This document shows positions 7,634-15,293 of a stretch of 64,000 nt of DNA, piece after piece. Each line of letters starts with the position of its first letter. The first letter of the stretch is position 1. The translations under genes were made by a program, and so were the position numbers. The notes beneath the pieces were generated by a model that saw nothing but the letters and a program-made list of their open reading frames with translations, was not told where the DNA came from and searched no databases. This DNA is from Bacteroidales bacterium (GTDB lineage: Bacteria > Bacteroidota > Bacteroidia > Bacteroidales > WCHB1-69). The DNA lies in the NCBI GenBank assembly GCA_016285145.1, contig JAEEQE010000008.1, forward strand, positions 1 to 64,000, in the 5' to 3' direction.

Positions 7634-9904
7634 TTAAAATGAGAAAATCTGAATGCCCACTTCCCACTTCGGCAGATCGTTACCGGTTTTCATAATATCA
7701 GTGATACGATATTGGCCATAAATGGCGCCGATATTGGTGAATCCGATGCGCAGGCGCACACCGCAATCCAATTTGTTCATGCCGTCACGATAATAGTGTT
7801 TCTCCACACGCGTGCTTTTGTAATCGTCTATGATCGTCTTGGTTTTCAGACGACTGCCCGTGATCCAGTCGCCGAACACGCCCGCCTCTAAATAACATTT
7901 GCTGGTGGAGAGCTTTGCTAAGACGAAGCGTTGGGTGAACTCCAAGTCAAACTGACTGGTTTTCAAATTATGTTTCTTCAGAAGCAGCGCTTGGTTCGGG
8001 TCAACCGTGGAGTAAAGGCTCGCCGGATCCGTGTAGTCGCGGAGTGCGTACCACGAGGAGCCGAAGCCAATGCGGAAACCCAGACCATACACCGATGCCA
8101 CTTGCCAATTGTGAACGAAACTGAAAGAAAACGAACGTGACACGCGGTCTGCCGTGTGGATATTGCCCGTGGGTGACCACATAGCCGGCACCATGAATGA
8201 GGCGTTGAGCACAAGACCTTTGGTATATTTCGTCTGTTTCGTATGATAATAACCACTACCGGGTTTTCCATCGCGATCTCCCCGGAAATCGCTCTTCACC
8301 TGGGTCTCCACAGATGCTAACGCCGTGTCAACGGCGGCCACCTTGTCCTTGCCCATCACGTACTTCGCATACTGGTCGTTGTACCAAATGTGCACCGTCT
8401 GGCCGTTTTGCAACCCGTTTTTGCTGATGCGGAAGGCTGCCTTGTCGCTTGTCACCTGTCCGTCGAAACTCTTCACATTATATTTCTCCATTGAGCCATC
8501 GCCATTCTGGACCTTGTAGAAAATTTTGCGGTGCTCATTAGGGTTCACCGGTACAATGTACAGATAATCATTATCTTCAGACAAATCAAATGCATGTTTG
8601 CTGTCTTTCTTATTATCCGTAAAATATCCCGCTTGCGGCACGCCATAGCCGAATGCATAGTCGTAATAGGGATAATGGTTAGCCGACTTTTCGATTTCCT
8701 CTAACAGTTGCATGGCGCTCCATTCGGGGTGCATCTGTTTCACGCAGGCGGCGAAGCCCGACACCATCGGGGTGGCGAAGGAGGTGCCCTGCGCGTACAT
8801 GTAGTTACCCTTGGCGGCAGCCACCATGTCGTTGCCGCAGGCCACCACATTGGGTTTGCGACGACCGTCGGCGGTGGGACCAAACGAGCTGTAGGATTCC
8901 ATCTTCTCTAACGAGCTCACTGCGCCCACAGACAGCACGCCGTCAGCATCGGCGGGCGTCACCAACATGCGCCATTCGCTTACATCGCCCTCGTTGCCCA
9001 TGGCCGTACATACCAGAATGCCCTTGCTGGCGGCGGTGGCGGCACCCTTGGCCACAATGGAAGAGCCATCCATATCTTTGAGCTTGTGCAACTCCTTGCC
9101 ATAACCTAACGAGCTGCTCACAATGGAGGCGCCGTTCTGGTCGGCCCATTCCAAAGCCTGCACCCACCAGATCTCCTCCTTTTTCTTTTCCGTCGCCACT
9201 TCCGTGCGGGCCAGCAGGAACTCGGCACCCGGGGCCAGACCCAGCATCGTGGTGTCGTTCATGATGCCCGCGATGCAGCTCAACACCATGCGTCCGTGGG
9301 AGTTGTAGCCATACACATTCTCTTTCTTGTTGGCAAAATTCCACGTTTTGATAATCTGATGGTTGTCACGCAGATGTTTGAACGCGGGATGCGTGTCCAC
9401 ATCGGGGAAACCGCCGTCAAAGACAGCGATGCGTACACCTTTGCCGTTGATGTTCTTCTTCTGGAATTTCTCGCCTTGCATCAAAGCCACCTGGTTCAAC
9501 ATGGGATCCAGAGCTGTTGCCTGCATGGTAACGGGCGCTTCCGTCAAAGAAGCCTCCGAGGTGATCGGCTTCACATCGGCCACAAAAGGCAGACTTTTCA
9601 CAATGGTGATCTGCTCCTCCGTAGCCGCCACGCCCACGGCATTGAGCCAACGGGAAGTGCCCACATGTTCGGTTACAATACCCTTTACCAATTTCTCATA
9701 TTCCTGATTCACAGGATAATTGGTGATGTCATACAAATCTGCATGATTGACCCTGTAACGTTCGATAGCCTTGGCATCGAAATAGGAGTACGGATCAAAC
9801 GTGGTGTTCTGCTTGTCGGTGAAGAACACCCAATACATGTTCTGCGCTTGGGCGAAGCCGAGGAAAGTGCAGAAAACGATTGCGAATAGGGATAATTTTT
9901 TCAT
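7634..9904 (-). CDS. S8 subtilisin-family serine protease with barrel-like C-terminal domain
   Basis: The 756-residue protein has a signal peptide (1-20, AQA) and a propeptide-like region to about 140. The subtilisin domain carries D163 (VFDGG), H203 (NSHG), the oxyanion N304 (AMGNEG) and S375 (GTSFATPM), so the triad is intact. No sorting domain follows. Residues about 555-756 alternate hydrophobic and polar positions in strand-sized runs rich in aromatic residues and end in phenylalanine (IQIFSF), as outer-membrane beta-barrels do. This suggests a membrane-anchored or autotransporter-like protease, but that is inference. The gene stands upstream of the small exported protein and the ABC pump on the same strand. 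Confidence 0.88.
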   Translation of the reverse strand: MKKLSLFAIVFCTFLGFAQAQNMYWVFFTDKQNTTFDPYSYFDAKAIERYRVNHADLYDITNYPVNQEYEKLVKGIVTEHVGTSRWLNAVGVAATEEQITIVKSLPFVADVKPITSEASLTEAPVTMQATALDPMLNQVALMQGEKFQKKNINGKGVRIAVFDGGFPDVDTHPAFKHLRDNHQIIKTWNFANKKENVYGYNSHGRMVLSCIAGIMNDTTMLGLAPGAEFLLARTEVATEKKKEEIWWVQALEWADQNGASIVSSSLGYGKELHKLKDMDGSSIVAKGAATAASKGILVCTAMGNEGDVSEWRMLVTPADADGVLSVGAVSSLEKMESYSSFGPTADGRRKPNVVACGNDMVAAAKGNYMYAQGTSFATPMVSGFAACVKQMHPEWSAMQLLEEIEKSANHYPYYDYAFGYGVPQAGYFTDNKKDSKHAFDLSEDNDYLYIVPVNPNEHRKIFYKVQNGDGSMEKYNVKSFDGQVTSDKAAFRISKNGLQNGQTVHIWYNDQYAKYVMGKDKVAAVDTALASVETQVKSDFRGDRDGKPGSGYYHTKQTKYTKGLVLNASFMVPAMWSPTGNIHTADRVSRSFSFSFVHNWQVASVYGLGFRIGFGSSWYALRDYTDPASLYSTVDPNQALLLKKHNLKTSQFDLEFTQRFVLAKLSTSKCYLEAGVFGDWITGSRLKTKTIIDDYKSTRVEKHYYRDGMNKLDCGVRLRIGFTNIGAIYGQYRITDIMKTGNDLPKWEVGIQIFSF

Positions 9905-10027
9905 ATTATTTGTGATTTGTTGATTTTTGATTTGACTATGATTGAGTTGTTGTTGTTGAAGAATTAACTTTTAATTGTAAGTGGCGAATACAAGGAAAAA
10001 TGTTGCAAAATAGCATCTCACTAATCA

Positions 10028-10387
10028 CTACTCACAATTCACCATTTTCACAATCTCCTGAATATCAACACCCAGCAATTTCAAATTTTTAATAAAAACC
10101 GGCACTTCTTCCTCCATGAACTGTTTCTTACGCAGGAGTTTCACTTTTTCCATAGCGTTTTCCGTGACGAAGAAACCGATGCCCCGCTTGTTGAGGAAAA
10201 TCTCGTTGTTCTGGAGGTAGTCGTAGGAGCGCATCACCGTGTTGGGGTTCACCTCGAACATCACGGCCAGCTCGCGCACCGACTTCGCTTTATCACCAGG
10301 CTTCCAAGCAGCGGTGAGTATCTGCTCGAACACCCAATCGACAATCTGCATCCAGATGGTCTGTGTGCTGTTGAATTCCATTCCCAT
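10028..10387 (-). CDS. GntR-family (YtrA subfamily) transcriptional regulator
   Basis: This 119-residue regulator has an N-terminal winged helix (about 8-80, with SVRELAVMFEVNPNTVMRSY as the recognition region) and a short helical tail instead of a full effector domain. That is the hallmark of the YtrA subfamily, which controls neighbouring ABC transporters. It is the last gene of its operon, starting 1 base after the permease stop; in many YtrA operons the regulator comes first. Its probable binding site is the palindrome at 12226-12247. The stop codon lies within a CACTAATCACTACTCAC-type low-complexity stretch like those found between genes elsewhere in the window. Confidence 0.88.
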   Translation of the reverse strand: MGMEFNSTQTIWMQIVDWVFEQILTAAWKPGDKAKSVRELAVMFEVNPNTVMRSYDYLQNNEIFLNKRGIGFFVTENAMEKVKLLRKKQFMEEEVPVFIKNLKLLGVDIQEIVKMVNCE

Positions 10388-10388
10388 C

Positions 10389-11117
10389 TTAGGCCTCCGT
10401 TTCTTTTAATCTCAAAAAACTCAACGCGTAGAAATAGATGATGCTTACTGACAAACCCACATAGTATATCGTCTTTTCCATCGTATCCGATATGGAAATC
10501 GAGGAATCAAAACTCCAGACAAAATCATGGAAGGCGGCATCCTTGGGTATCAGCGTCAGTCCGTTCACCCAAAGCGTCAATGTAATCAACGCAGAGAAAA
10601 CAAAACCGATCAGCATGCCCACCCCAATGGTGGAAAGCGTTGTTCTTCTGCGGAAATAGATACTCCCGAAAAAGAACATTGCCAGCGTAGCGTAAATCAT
10701 CAATATTCCAGCACCATTGCCATCAAACATATTGTGAAAACACACACCCTCAAATCCGCGCACTTTCAAATACAGATGTGCCAAAACAAGACCCAAAGCA
10801 CAGGAAATCACCAATCCCACTACATAATAGATGTTGGCCAACAACATGTTGGTAACCACCTTCTCGCTATTTGAAGCGGGGATGGAGAGATAATGGATTT
10901 TCGGCGAATTGCTATGCAGGTTGCGGAACAAACGCTCCGGATAGATCATCAGGAAAACTAACGAAACAAATATGGGGAAGTTCAAATTGCCACCTCTGCC
11001 GCTCATGATGGTGCCGAACAAAACTATGGCCGCCAAAATGCCGAACTGGAACAAGTCGGTTTTCCAGTTTTCAATAAAATAGGCCTTAAAAAGATTTTTT
11101 ATATTCTTGATATTCAT
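10389..11117 (-). CDS. Multi-spanning membrane protein, probable ABC-2-type permease partner
   Basis: The 242-residue protein carries about six hydrophobic helices (near 25-42, 45-62, 95-118, 135-152, 160-185 and 215-235) and no signal peptide. No residue motif names a family with certainty. It lies between an ATPase (11359-12195) and a YtrA-type regulator (10028-10387), the usual place of the membrane subunit in ytr-like operons. From this context it is the transport or sensing permease of the operon. Substrate unknown; homologous systems respond to cell-wall antibiotics in Firmicutes, but that should not be carried over without evidence. Confidence 0.7.
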   Translation of the reverse strand: MNIKNIKNLFKAYFIENWKTDLFQFGILAAIVLFGTIMSGRGGNLNFPIFVSLVFLMIYPERLFRNLHSNSPKIHYLSIPASNSEKVVTNMLLANIYYVVGLVISCALGLVLAHLYLKVRGFEGVCFHNMFDGNGAGILMIYATLAMFFFGSIYFRRRTTLSTIGVGMLIGFVFSALITLTLWVNGLTLIPKDAAFHDFVWSFDSSISISDTMEKTIYYVGLSVSIIYFYALSFLRLKETEA

Positions 11118-11134
11118 AATTGCAGATTTTAAGA

Positions 11135-11350
11135 TTATTGTTCATTTTCCGTTTCCTTATCCACCACTACCACGCTGTCGGTATATACAATGATTTTTTC
11201 CGCATCCTTGTGCATCTCTTGTATCTCTTCCACGGTCTTGATTTCACCCTTGTGATACGCCTTCCGGATTTCCACCGAGCCGACAACAACTATTAGCAGG
11301 GCCATTACCGCCAATGTGATAATCAATATTTTATTTGTGTGTTTTTTCAT
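11135..11350 (-). CDS. Small single-pass membrane protein in ABC operon
   Basis: This 71-residue protein has a positively charged start (MKKHTNK), one hydrophobic helix (about 8-27) and a charged tail (about 30-71) with acidic and lysine residues. It fits tightly between the ATPase (8-bp gap) and the permease (17-bp gap), which supports a real gene despite its size. It could be an accessory subunit of the transporter. No family recognised. Confidence 0.6.
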   Translation of the reverse strand: MKKHTNKILIITLAVMALLIVVVGSVEIRKAYHKGEIKTVEEIQEMHKDAEKIIVYTDSVVVVDKETENEQ

Positions 11351-11358
11351 AATGCCGA

Positions 11359-12195
11359 TTATTTAAAAAGATTAGAAATTTCATTTTTGTTGGAAATGGC
11401 TGCGTTGAAAAGCAGTTCAAGATCGAGGCTGGAATCCAGATGGTTCACATTTTCCTTCACCTGATAGTTGCCGCGCGGAGACTCTTCGCTGTAGAAGATT
11501 TTGCCTTCGGCACTCTTCATATTGTCCATATCAAAGAGCAGTTTTTCGGTAATCTCAAACGAGGATGCATTGAGCAGCATGTGACCGTTGTCGAGGATGG
11601 CCACCATGTCGATGAGACTGTGCAGGTCGCGCACTTGATGGGTGGAGATGATGACCAAGCGGGATTCGTCAGCCGCCGAAGCCATCAGCTTGCGGAACGT
11701 GCTCTTGGAGGGAATGTCCAAACCGTTGGTGGGCTCATCCATGATGAGCACCTTGGTATTGGTGGCCAACGCAAACGCGATGAGCACTTTCTTTTTCTGT
11801 CCGTGTGAGAGCTTGTCCATGTAGCCGAACTCCCTTTCCAATTCAAACTCACGCAGATATTCAGCAAACTTCTCCGAACTGAAATTGGGATAAAACGACG
11901 CGTATGATTTTTCAAACTCACTGATTCTCAAATGCGGAACAAACATCTCCTCCTGAAGGAAAAAGAGGTTTTGCAGCACCTCGGCCTTGCGTAAAGAGGC
12001 ATTTTCGCCCATAATGGTGGCCGTGCCGCCGTCAGGGAAGCGCAGCCCCGACATGATTTTCAGCAATGTGGTCTTGCCGGCACCGTTTTTGCCCAGCAAA
12101 CCGTAAATGTGCCCCGGCTCCATCGTCAGGCTCAACTCCTTGAACAAGGGTCTGCTCTTGACGTAGCCAAACTGGATATTTTCTAACTGTATCAT
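11359..12195 (-). CDS. ABC transporter ATP-binding protein (YtrB-like)
   Basis: The 278-residue ATPase has Walker A GKNGAGKT (35-42), the signature variant LSHGQKKK (129-136) where most families have LSGGQ, and Walker B VLIMDEP (149-155). The C-terminal 60 residues are unlike the importer ATPases. The SHGQ signature is usual in the ABC-2 or YtrB/CcmA-type exporter group. It is the first gene of a four-gene operon (ATPase, small membrane protein, permease, GntR regulator). Its promoter (12250-12279) overlaps a palindromic operator, consistent with autoregulation by the GntR protein. Confidence 0.9.
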   Translation of the reverse strand: MIQLENIQFGYVKSRPLFKELSLTMEPGHIYGLLGKNGAGKTTLLKIMSGLRFPDGGTATIMGENASLRKAEVLQNLFFLQEEMFVPHLRISEFEKSYASFYPNFSSEKFAEYLREFELEREFGYMDKLSHGQKKKVLIAFALATNTKVLIMDEPTNGLDIPSKSTFRKLMASAADESRLVIISTHQVRDLHSLIDMVAILDNGHMLLNASSFEITEKLLFDMDNMKSAEGKIFYSEESPRGNYQVKENVNHLDSSLDLELLFNAAISNKNEISNLFK

Positions 12196-12225
12196 AACAA
12201 CAAAATTTAGTGTTTTACCTATTTA

Positions 12226-12247
12226 GTGTATTGGTGAACTAATACAC
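12226..12247. promoter_or_regulatory. Palindromic operator, probable GntR/YtrA binding site
   Basis: Perfect arms GTGTATT (12226-12232) and AATACAC (12241-12247) flank an 8-base centre. A further half-site, AATACACC, recurs at 12257-12264, 16 bp from the matching octamer at 12241-12248. The palindrome lies at the expected transcription start of the ABC operon, just downstream of its -7 box, as a repressor site would. Confidence 0.65.
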
Positions 12248-12249
12248 CG

Positions 12250-12279
12250 CAAAAGTAATACACCATTTTTATTTGTCAA
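12250..12279 (-). promoter_or_regulatory. Promoter of the GntR-regulated ABC operon
   Basis: On the minus strand a TTG (12277-12279) is followed after 19 bases by TACTTTTG (12250-12257), a complete match to the TTG-N19-TAnnTTTG form used by Bacteroidota sigma factor. It is the best-spaced promoter in the window. Confidence 0.7.
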
Positions 12280-12394
12280 TAGAAAAATGAAAATTTTTTC
12301 TTGTTGACAATCAGGGTGTTATGATTACATTCTGTTTTTCTTTGAAAAATACGGGGTGATTTTTCGGAGAAAATTGGGGCATGAGGGGAAAAAC

Positions 12395-12979
12395 TTACTT
12401 TTTCACCATCTTCCAATACAGATGGTTAAACGCCACCACATTGCGGTCGGTGACCACAAGGCCAAGACTTTCGTACAGCCGCTGGCCTTTAAAATTTTCG
12501 GGGTCCACCAGAAGGGAAATACTCAAATCAGGGTGGTTTTGTTCCGCCCAGGCGATGCGCGTGCGCATCAATTCCCGACCAATGCCGCGGCGACGGTATT
12601 GCGGCAGCACGGCCAGCGTGTCGAGATAATATTCGCCGGCTCCTGCTTCATCGGGCATGGCATCCAGATCCAATTCGCGGAAATGTGGCAGCTCACGGAA
12701 AGTGATGTTTCGCATCTGGTGATAATATTCTCCAGGATAGGAAATTAACGCACCCACGACGTTGCCGTCCACCTCGGCCACCAGCGCGTGAGAATAACTA
12801 TAGAGTGTGTCCTCACGTGCTGCCAGCGGCGCCAGCCCGGAAGCAACTTTCGTGTTGAAATCGTTTTCTTCTTCAAAAATCTCAAACCCAATGCCCTCGC
12901 ACACACAACGCCCCAAAAAGGAGGCGTCTTCAGGGGTGGCAGGCCGTATGATCATGTCTGTTTTTATATTGTTCGTCAT
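12395..12979 (-). CDS. GNAT-family N-acetyltransferase
   Basis: The 194-residue protein contains the acetyl-CoA pyrophosphate loop LPQYRRRGIGRELM near residues 129-142 (Q/RxxGxG/A motif), preceded by the beta-strand YYLDTLAV. GNAT enzymes transfer acetyl groups to amines of small molecules or proteins; the acceptor cannot be inferred. It starts 14 bp after the der stop and is probably the last gene of the yicC-der operon. An in-frame ATG eight codons in (12955) is an alternative start that leaves the domain whole. Confidence 0.85.
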   Translation of the reverse strand: MTNNIKTDMIIRPATPEDASFLGRCVCEGIGFEIFEEENDFNTKVASGLAPLAAREDTLYSYSHALVAEVDGNVVGALISYPGEYYHQMRNITFRELPHFRELDLDAMPDEAGAGEYYLDTLAVLPQYRRRGIGRELMRTRIAWAEQNHPDLSISLLVDPENFKGQRLYESLGLVVTDRNVVAFNHLYWKMVKK

Positions 12980-12993
12980 AACCTCTTAACGCC

Positions 12994-14298
12994 CTATTTT
13001 TTCCGGAAATAGACCTCCATCGGCACGCCGGAAAATTCCCAATGTTTGCGTATCTGGTTTTCCAAGAAGCGCTTGTACGAATCCACCACATACTGCGGCA
13101 GATTGCAGAAAAAGGCGAAGCTGGGATAGGCCACCGGAAGCTGTGTCACATATTTGATGCGAATCACCTTGTCCTTGTTCATGGGCGGCGGCGTATTCTG
13201 AATGATAGGCAGCATGACATCGTTCAACTCAGAAGTGGAAATCTTGCGCGTACGGTTCTTATATACTCCCACGGCAGTCTCCAAAACCTTATATATGCGC
13301 TGTTTTTCCAACACAGAAGTGAAGATGACGGGCACATCATTGAACGGGGCGATGCGCTTTTTTATCAGATCCTCGTACTCTTTGTGCGTATGGTTGTCCT
13401 TTTCTATCAAATCCCACTTGTTCATCACCACCACCACGCCTTTATGGTTACGGGCAGCGAGGCCGAAGATGTTAAGATCCTGTTGGTCAAAACCCTGCGA
13501 GGCATCGGCCATCACGATACACACGTCGGCGTTCTCAATGGAGCGCACGGCGCGCATCACCGAATAGAATTCCAAATCCTCTTCCACCTTGCTTTTCTTG
13601 CGCAAACCGGCCGTGTCGATGAGGTAGAAGTCGAAACCGAAATTGCGATAGCGGGTGAAGATAGTATCGCGGGTGGTGCCGGCCAGTGGCGTCACGATAT
13701 GACGGTCCTCGCCTAAGAACGCGTTGATAATGGACGACTTACCCACATTGGGCTTGCCCACAATGGCGATGCGCGGCAGGTCGTCGGGCGCGTGCTCCAC
13801 ATCTTTGGAGAAATGCTTCACCACCTCGTCCAACAGATCACCGGTGCCACCGCCGGAAGCGGCGGAAATGGGGAACACCTGTTCCACTCCCAACGCGTAG
13901 AACTCGGCATAATCAAAATAATTGCTCGGACTATCTATCTTGTTAACAGCCAAATAGTATGGTTTCTTGGAACGGCGGAGAATCTGAGCCACCTCCTCAT
14001 CCAACGGGGTCAATCCCTCGCGGCCATCCACCATGAATACAATCACATCGGATTCCTCGATGGCTAACTGGGCCTGCTTGCGGATTTCAGACTCAAAAAT
14101 GTCGTCGGAGCCCACCACGTAGCCACCCGTGTCAATGACCGAGAACTCGTAACCGTTCCAGTCCGACTTGCCGTAATGACGATCGCGGGTGACGCCTGCC
14201 ACAGAGTCCACGATGGCCTCGCGGGCTTTAATCAGCCGGTTAAACAACGTTGATTTGCCCACATTGGGCCTGCCGATAAGGGATAATATATTGGACAT
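12994..14298 (-). CDS. der: Ribosome biogenesis GTPase Der (EngA)
   Basis: The 434-residue protein has two tandem GTPase domains. P-loops are GRPNVGKS (9-16) and GKPNVGKS (181-188), G3 motifs are DTGG and DTAG, and G4 motifs are NKID (119-122) and NKWD (293-296). A C-terminal KH-like domain follows. Length and order are those of Der, an essential factor in 50S subunit maturation. It sits between yicC (31 bp upstream) and the acetyltransferase (14 bp downstream). The gap before it is filled by the CTTAATTTCTTAG-type repeat that recurs upstream of typA. Confidence 0.97.
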   Translation of the reverse strand: MSNILSLIGRPNVGKSTLFNRLIKAREAIVDSVAGVTRDRHYGKSDWNGYEFSVIDTGGYVVGSDDIFESEIRKQAQLAIEESDVIVFMVDGREGLTPLDEEVAQILRRSKKPYYLAVNKIDSPSNYFDYAEFYALGVEQVFPISAASGGGTGDLLDEVVKHFSKDVEHAPDDLPRIAIVGKPNVGKSSIINAFLGEDRHIVTPLAGTTRDTIFTRYRNFGFDFYLIDTAGLRKKSKVEEDLEFYSVMRAVRSIENADVCIVMADASQGFDQQDLNIFGLAARNHKGVVVVMNKWDLIEKDNHTHKEYEDLIKKRIAPFNDVPVIFTSVLEKQRIYKVLETAVGVYKNRTRKISTSELNDVMLPIIQNTPPPMNKDKVIRIKYVTQLPVAYPSFAFFCNLPQYVVDSYKRFLENQIRKHWEFSGVPMEVYFRKK

Positions 14299-14300
14299 CT

Positions 14301-14334
14301 CTTAATTTCTTAGTTTCTTAATTTCTTAACTATA
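14301..14334. repeat. Dispersed low-complexity repeat, copy in yicC-der junction
   Basis: A 34-bp stretch beginning CTTAATTTCTTAG and ending TTTCTTAACTATA matches 38351-38384 at all but three positions. The yicC stop codon lies inside it. A partial relative occurs at 63224-63248. Confidence 0.6.
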
Positions 14335-15202
14335 AGATATTGGCCAGTTGTTCTTTGAGTTTTTCCAGTTCGTCTTTCATGCGAACCACGATTTGCTGGA
14401 TGTCGAAATCATTGCTCTTGGACCCAAGGGTATTGATTTCGCGACCGCACTCTTGCACGATGAAACCGAGTTTCTTGCCGTTGGCCTGCGGTTCCGCCAT
14501 CGTTTCGAGGAAGTAGTTGCAATGTTTGCGCAGACGTACCTTTTCTTCCGTAATATCTAATTTTTCAAGATAGAAGAAAATCTCCTGTTCCATGCGGTTG
14601 GGGTCGAACTGCACTTTCGGGCTGAGGTCTGCGATGCCCTTCTCGAACTTTGCGCGCAAGGTGGCGATACGGTTCTCCTCAAATGGGGTCACCTCGTCAA
14701 TCATATCGCGAATGAGACGTATGCGCTTTTCGAAATCCTTGGCCAAGACGGCTCCTTCCGTGATGCGGAAGTCGTTCACTTGGTTGCAGGTTTGTTGGAT
14801 GGCGCCAAGCACCTGGGCCCACAGTTCCTCGGAAAGTTCTTCCTGCGGGGTGGAAATCACATCGGGCATACGCAAAACCTGCATGAAGATGTCGCTCTCC
14901 ACGGGATTTTGCAACTCGTTGGATAGAGCCGTCAGCGAATCGTAGTAGGATTTGGCGAGGGCCGAGTTGATGGAGACGGTAGGTGCCGCATTCTTGTCAA
15001 TGGAGAGGGTGAAATCAATCTTGCCCCGCTCCAGCTCACGGGAGATAAGGGCGCGTATCTCGTTCTCGTTGTTGCGGAACAGTGGCGCGATGCGCGTATT
15101 GAGGTCGAGCTGCTTGCTGTTGAGCGTGCGGATCTCGATGGTGATGGACTTGCCGGTGACCTCGATGGTGGTGCGACCGAAGCCGGTCATGGATTTAATC
15201 AT
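14330..15202 (-). CDS. yicC: YicC-family protein (endoribonuclease-like)
   Basis: The 290-residue protein starts MIKSMTGFGR, the nearly invariant opening of YicC proteins, with the C-terminal DUF1732 signature EKLRLRKHC-like segment (EEKVRLRKHCNYF) and the QECGREINTLGSK motif near the end. The family is about 290 residues and has been linked to RNA degradation in E. coli. A longer frame opens with TTG at 15226, but that codon is part of the -7 box at 15224-15231, so translation from there is excluded. It heads the yicC-der-GNAT operon. Confidence 0.93.
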   Translation of the reverse strand: MIKSMTGFGRTTIEVTGKSITIEIRTLNSKQLDLNTRIAPLFRNNENEIRALISRELERGKIDFTLSIDKNAAPTVSINSALAKSYYDSLTALSNELQNPVESDIFMQVLRMPDVISTPQEELSEELWAQVLGAIQQTCNQVNDFRITEGAVLAKDFEKRIRLIRDMIDEVTPFEENRIATLRAKFEKGIADLSPKVQFDPNRMEQEIFFYLEKLDITEEKVRLRKHCNYFLETMAEPQANGKKLGFIVQECGREINTLGSKSNDFDIQQIVVRMKDELEKLKEQLANIL

Positions 15203-15223
15203 AGTACCGTATTTTAAGAGGCG

Positions 15224-15231
15224 CAAAAATA
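15224..15231 (-). promoter_or_regulatory. -7 box of the yicC-der operon
   Basis: Minus-strand TATTTTTG places the start of transcription about 15 bases before the ATG at 15202 and settles the start choice. It abuts the T-run of the terminator at 15239-15273. Confidence 0.55.
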
Positions 15232-15238
15232 CAAAAAA

Positions 15239-15273
15239 TCAGCGGTCGCTTCGACACTCGCCGCGACCGCTGA
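15239..15273 (-). terminator. Terminator of the BNR-repeat T9SS gene
   Basis: An 11-bp perfect stem TCAGCGGTCGC / GCGACCGCTGA (15239-15249 with 15263-15273) is followed on the minus strand by a T-run. Confidence 0.8.
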
Positions 15274-15293
15274 TGCAATATTTGAACGTAAAA

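Noticed and set aside
15203..15226. Longer start of yicC at TTG 15226
   Set aside because: The TTG is part of a -7 box, and the family begins MIKSMTGFG.
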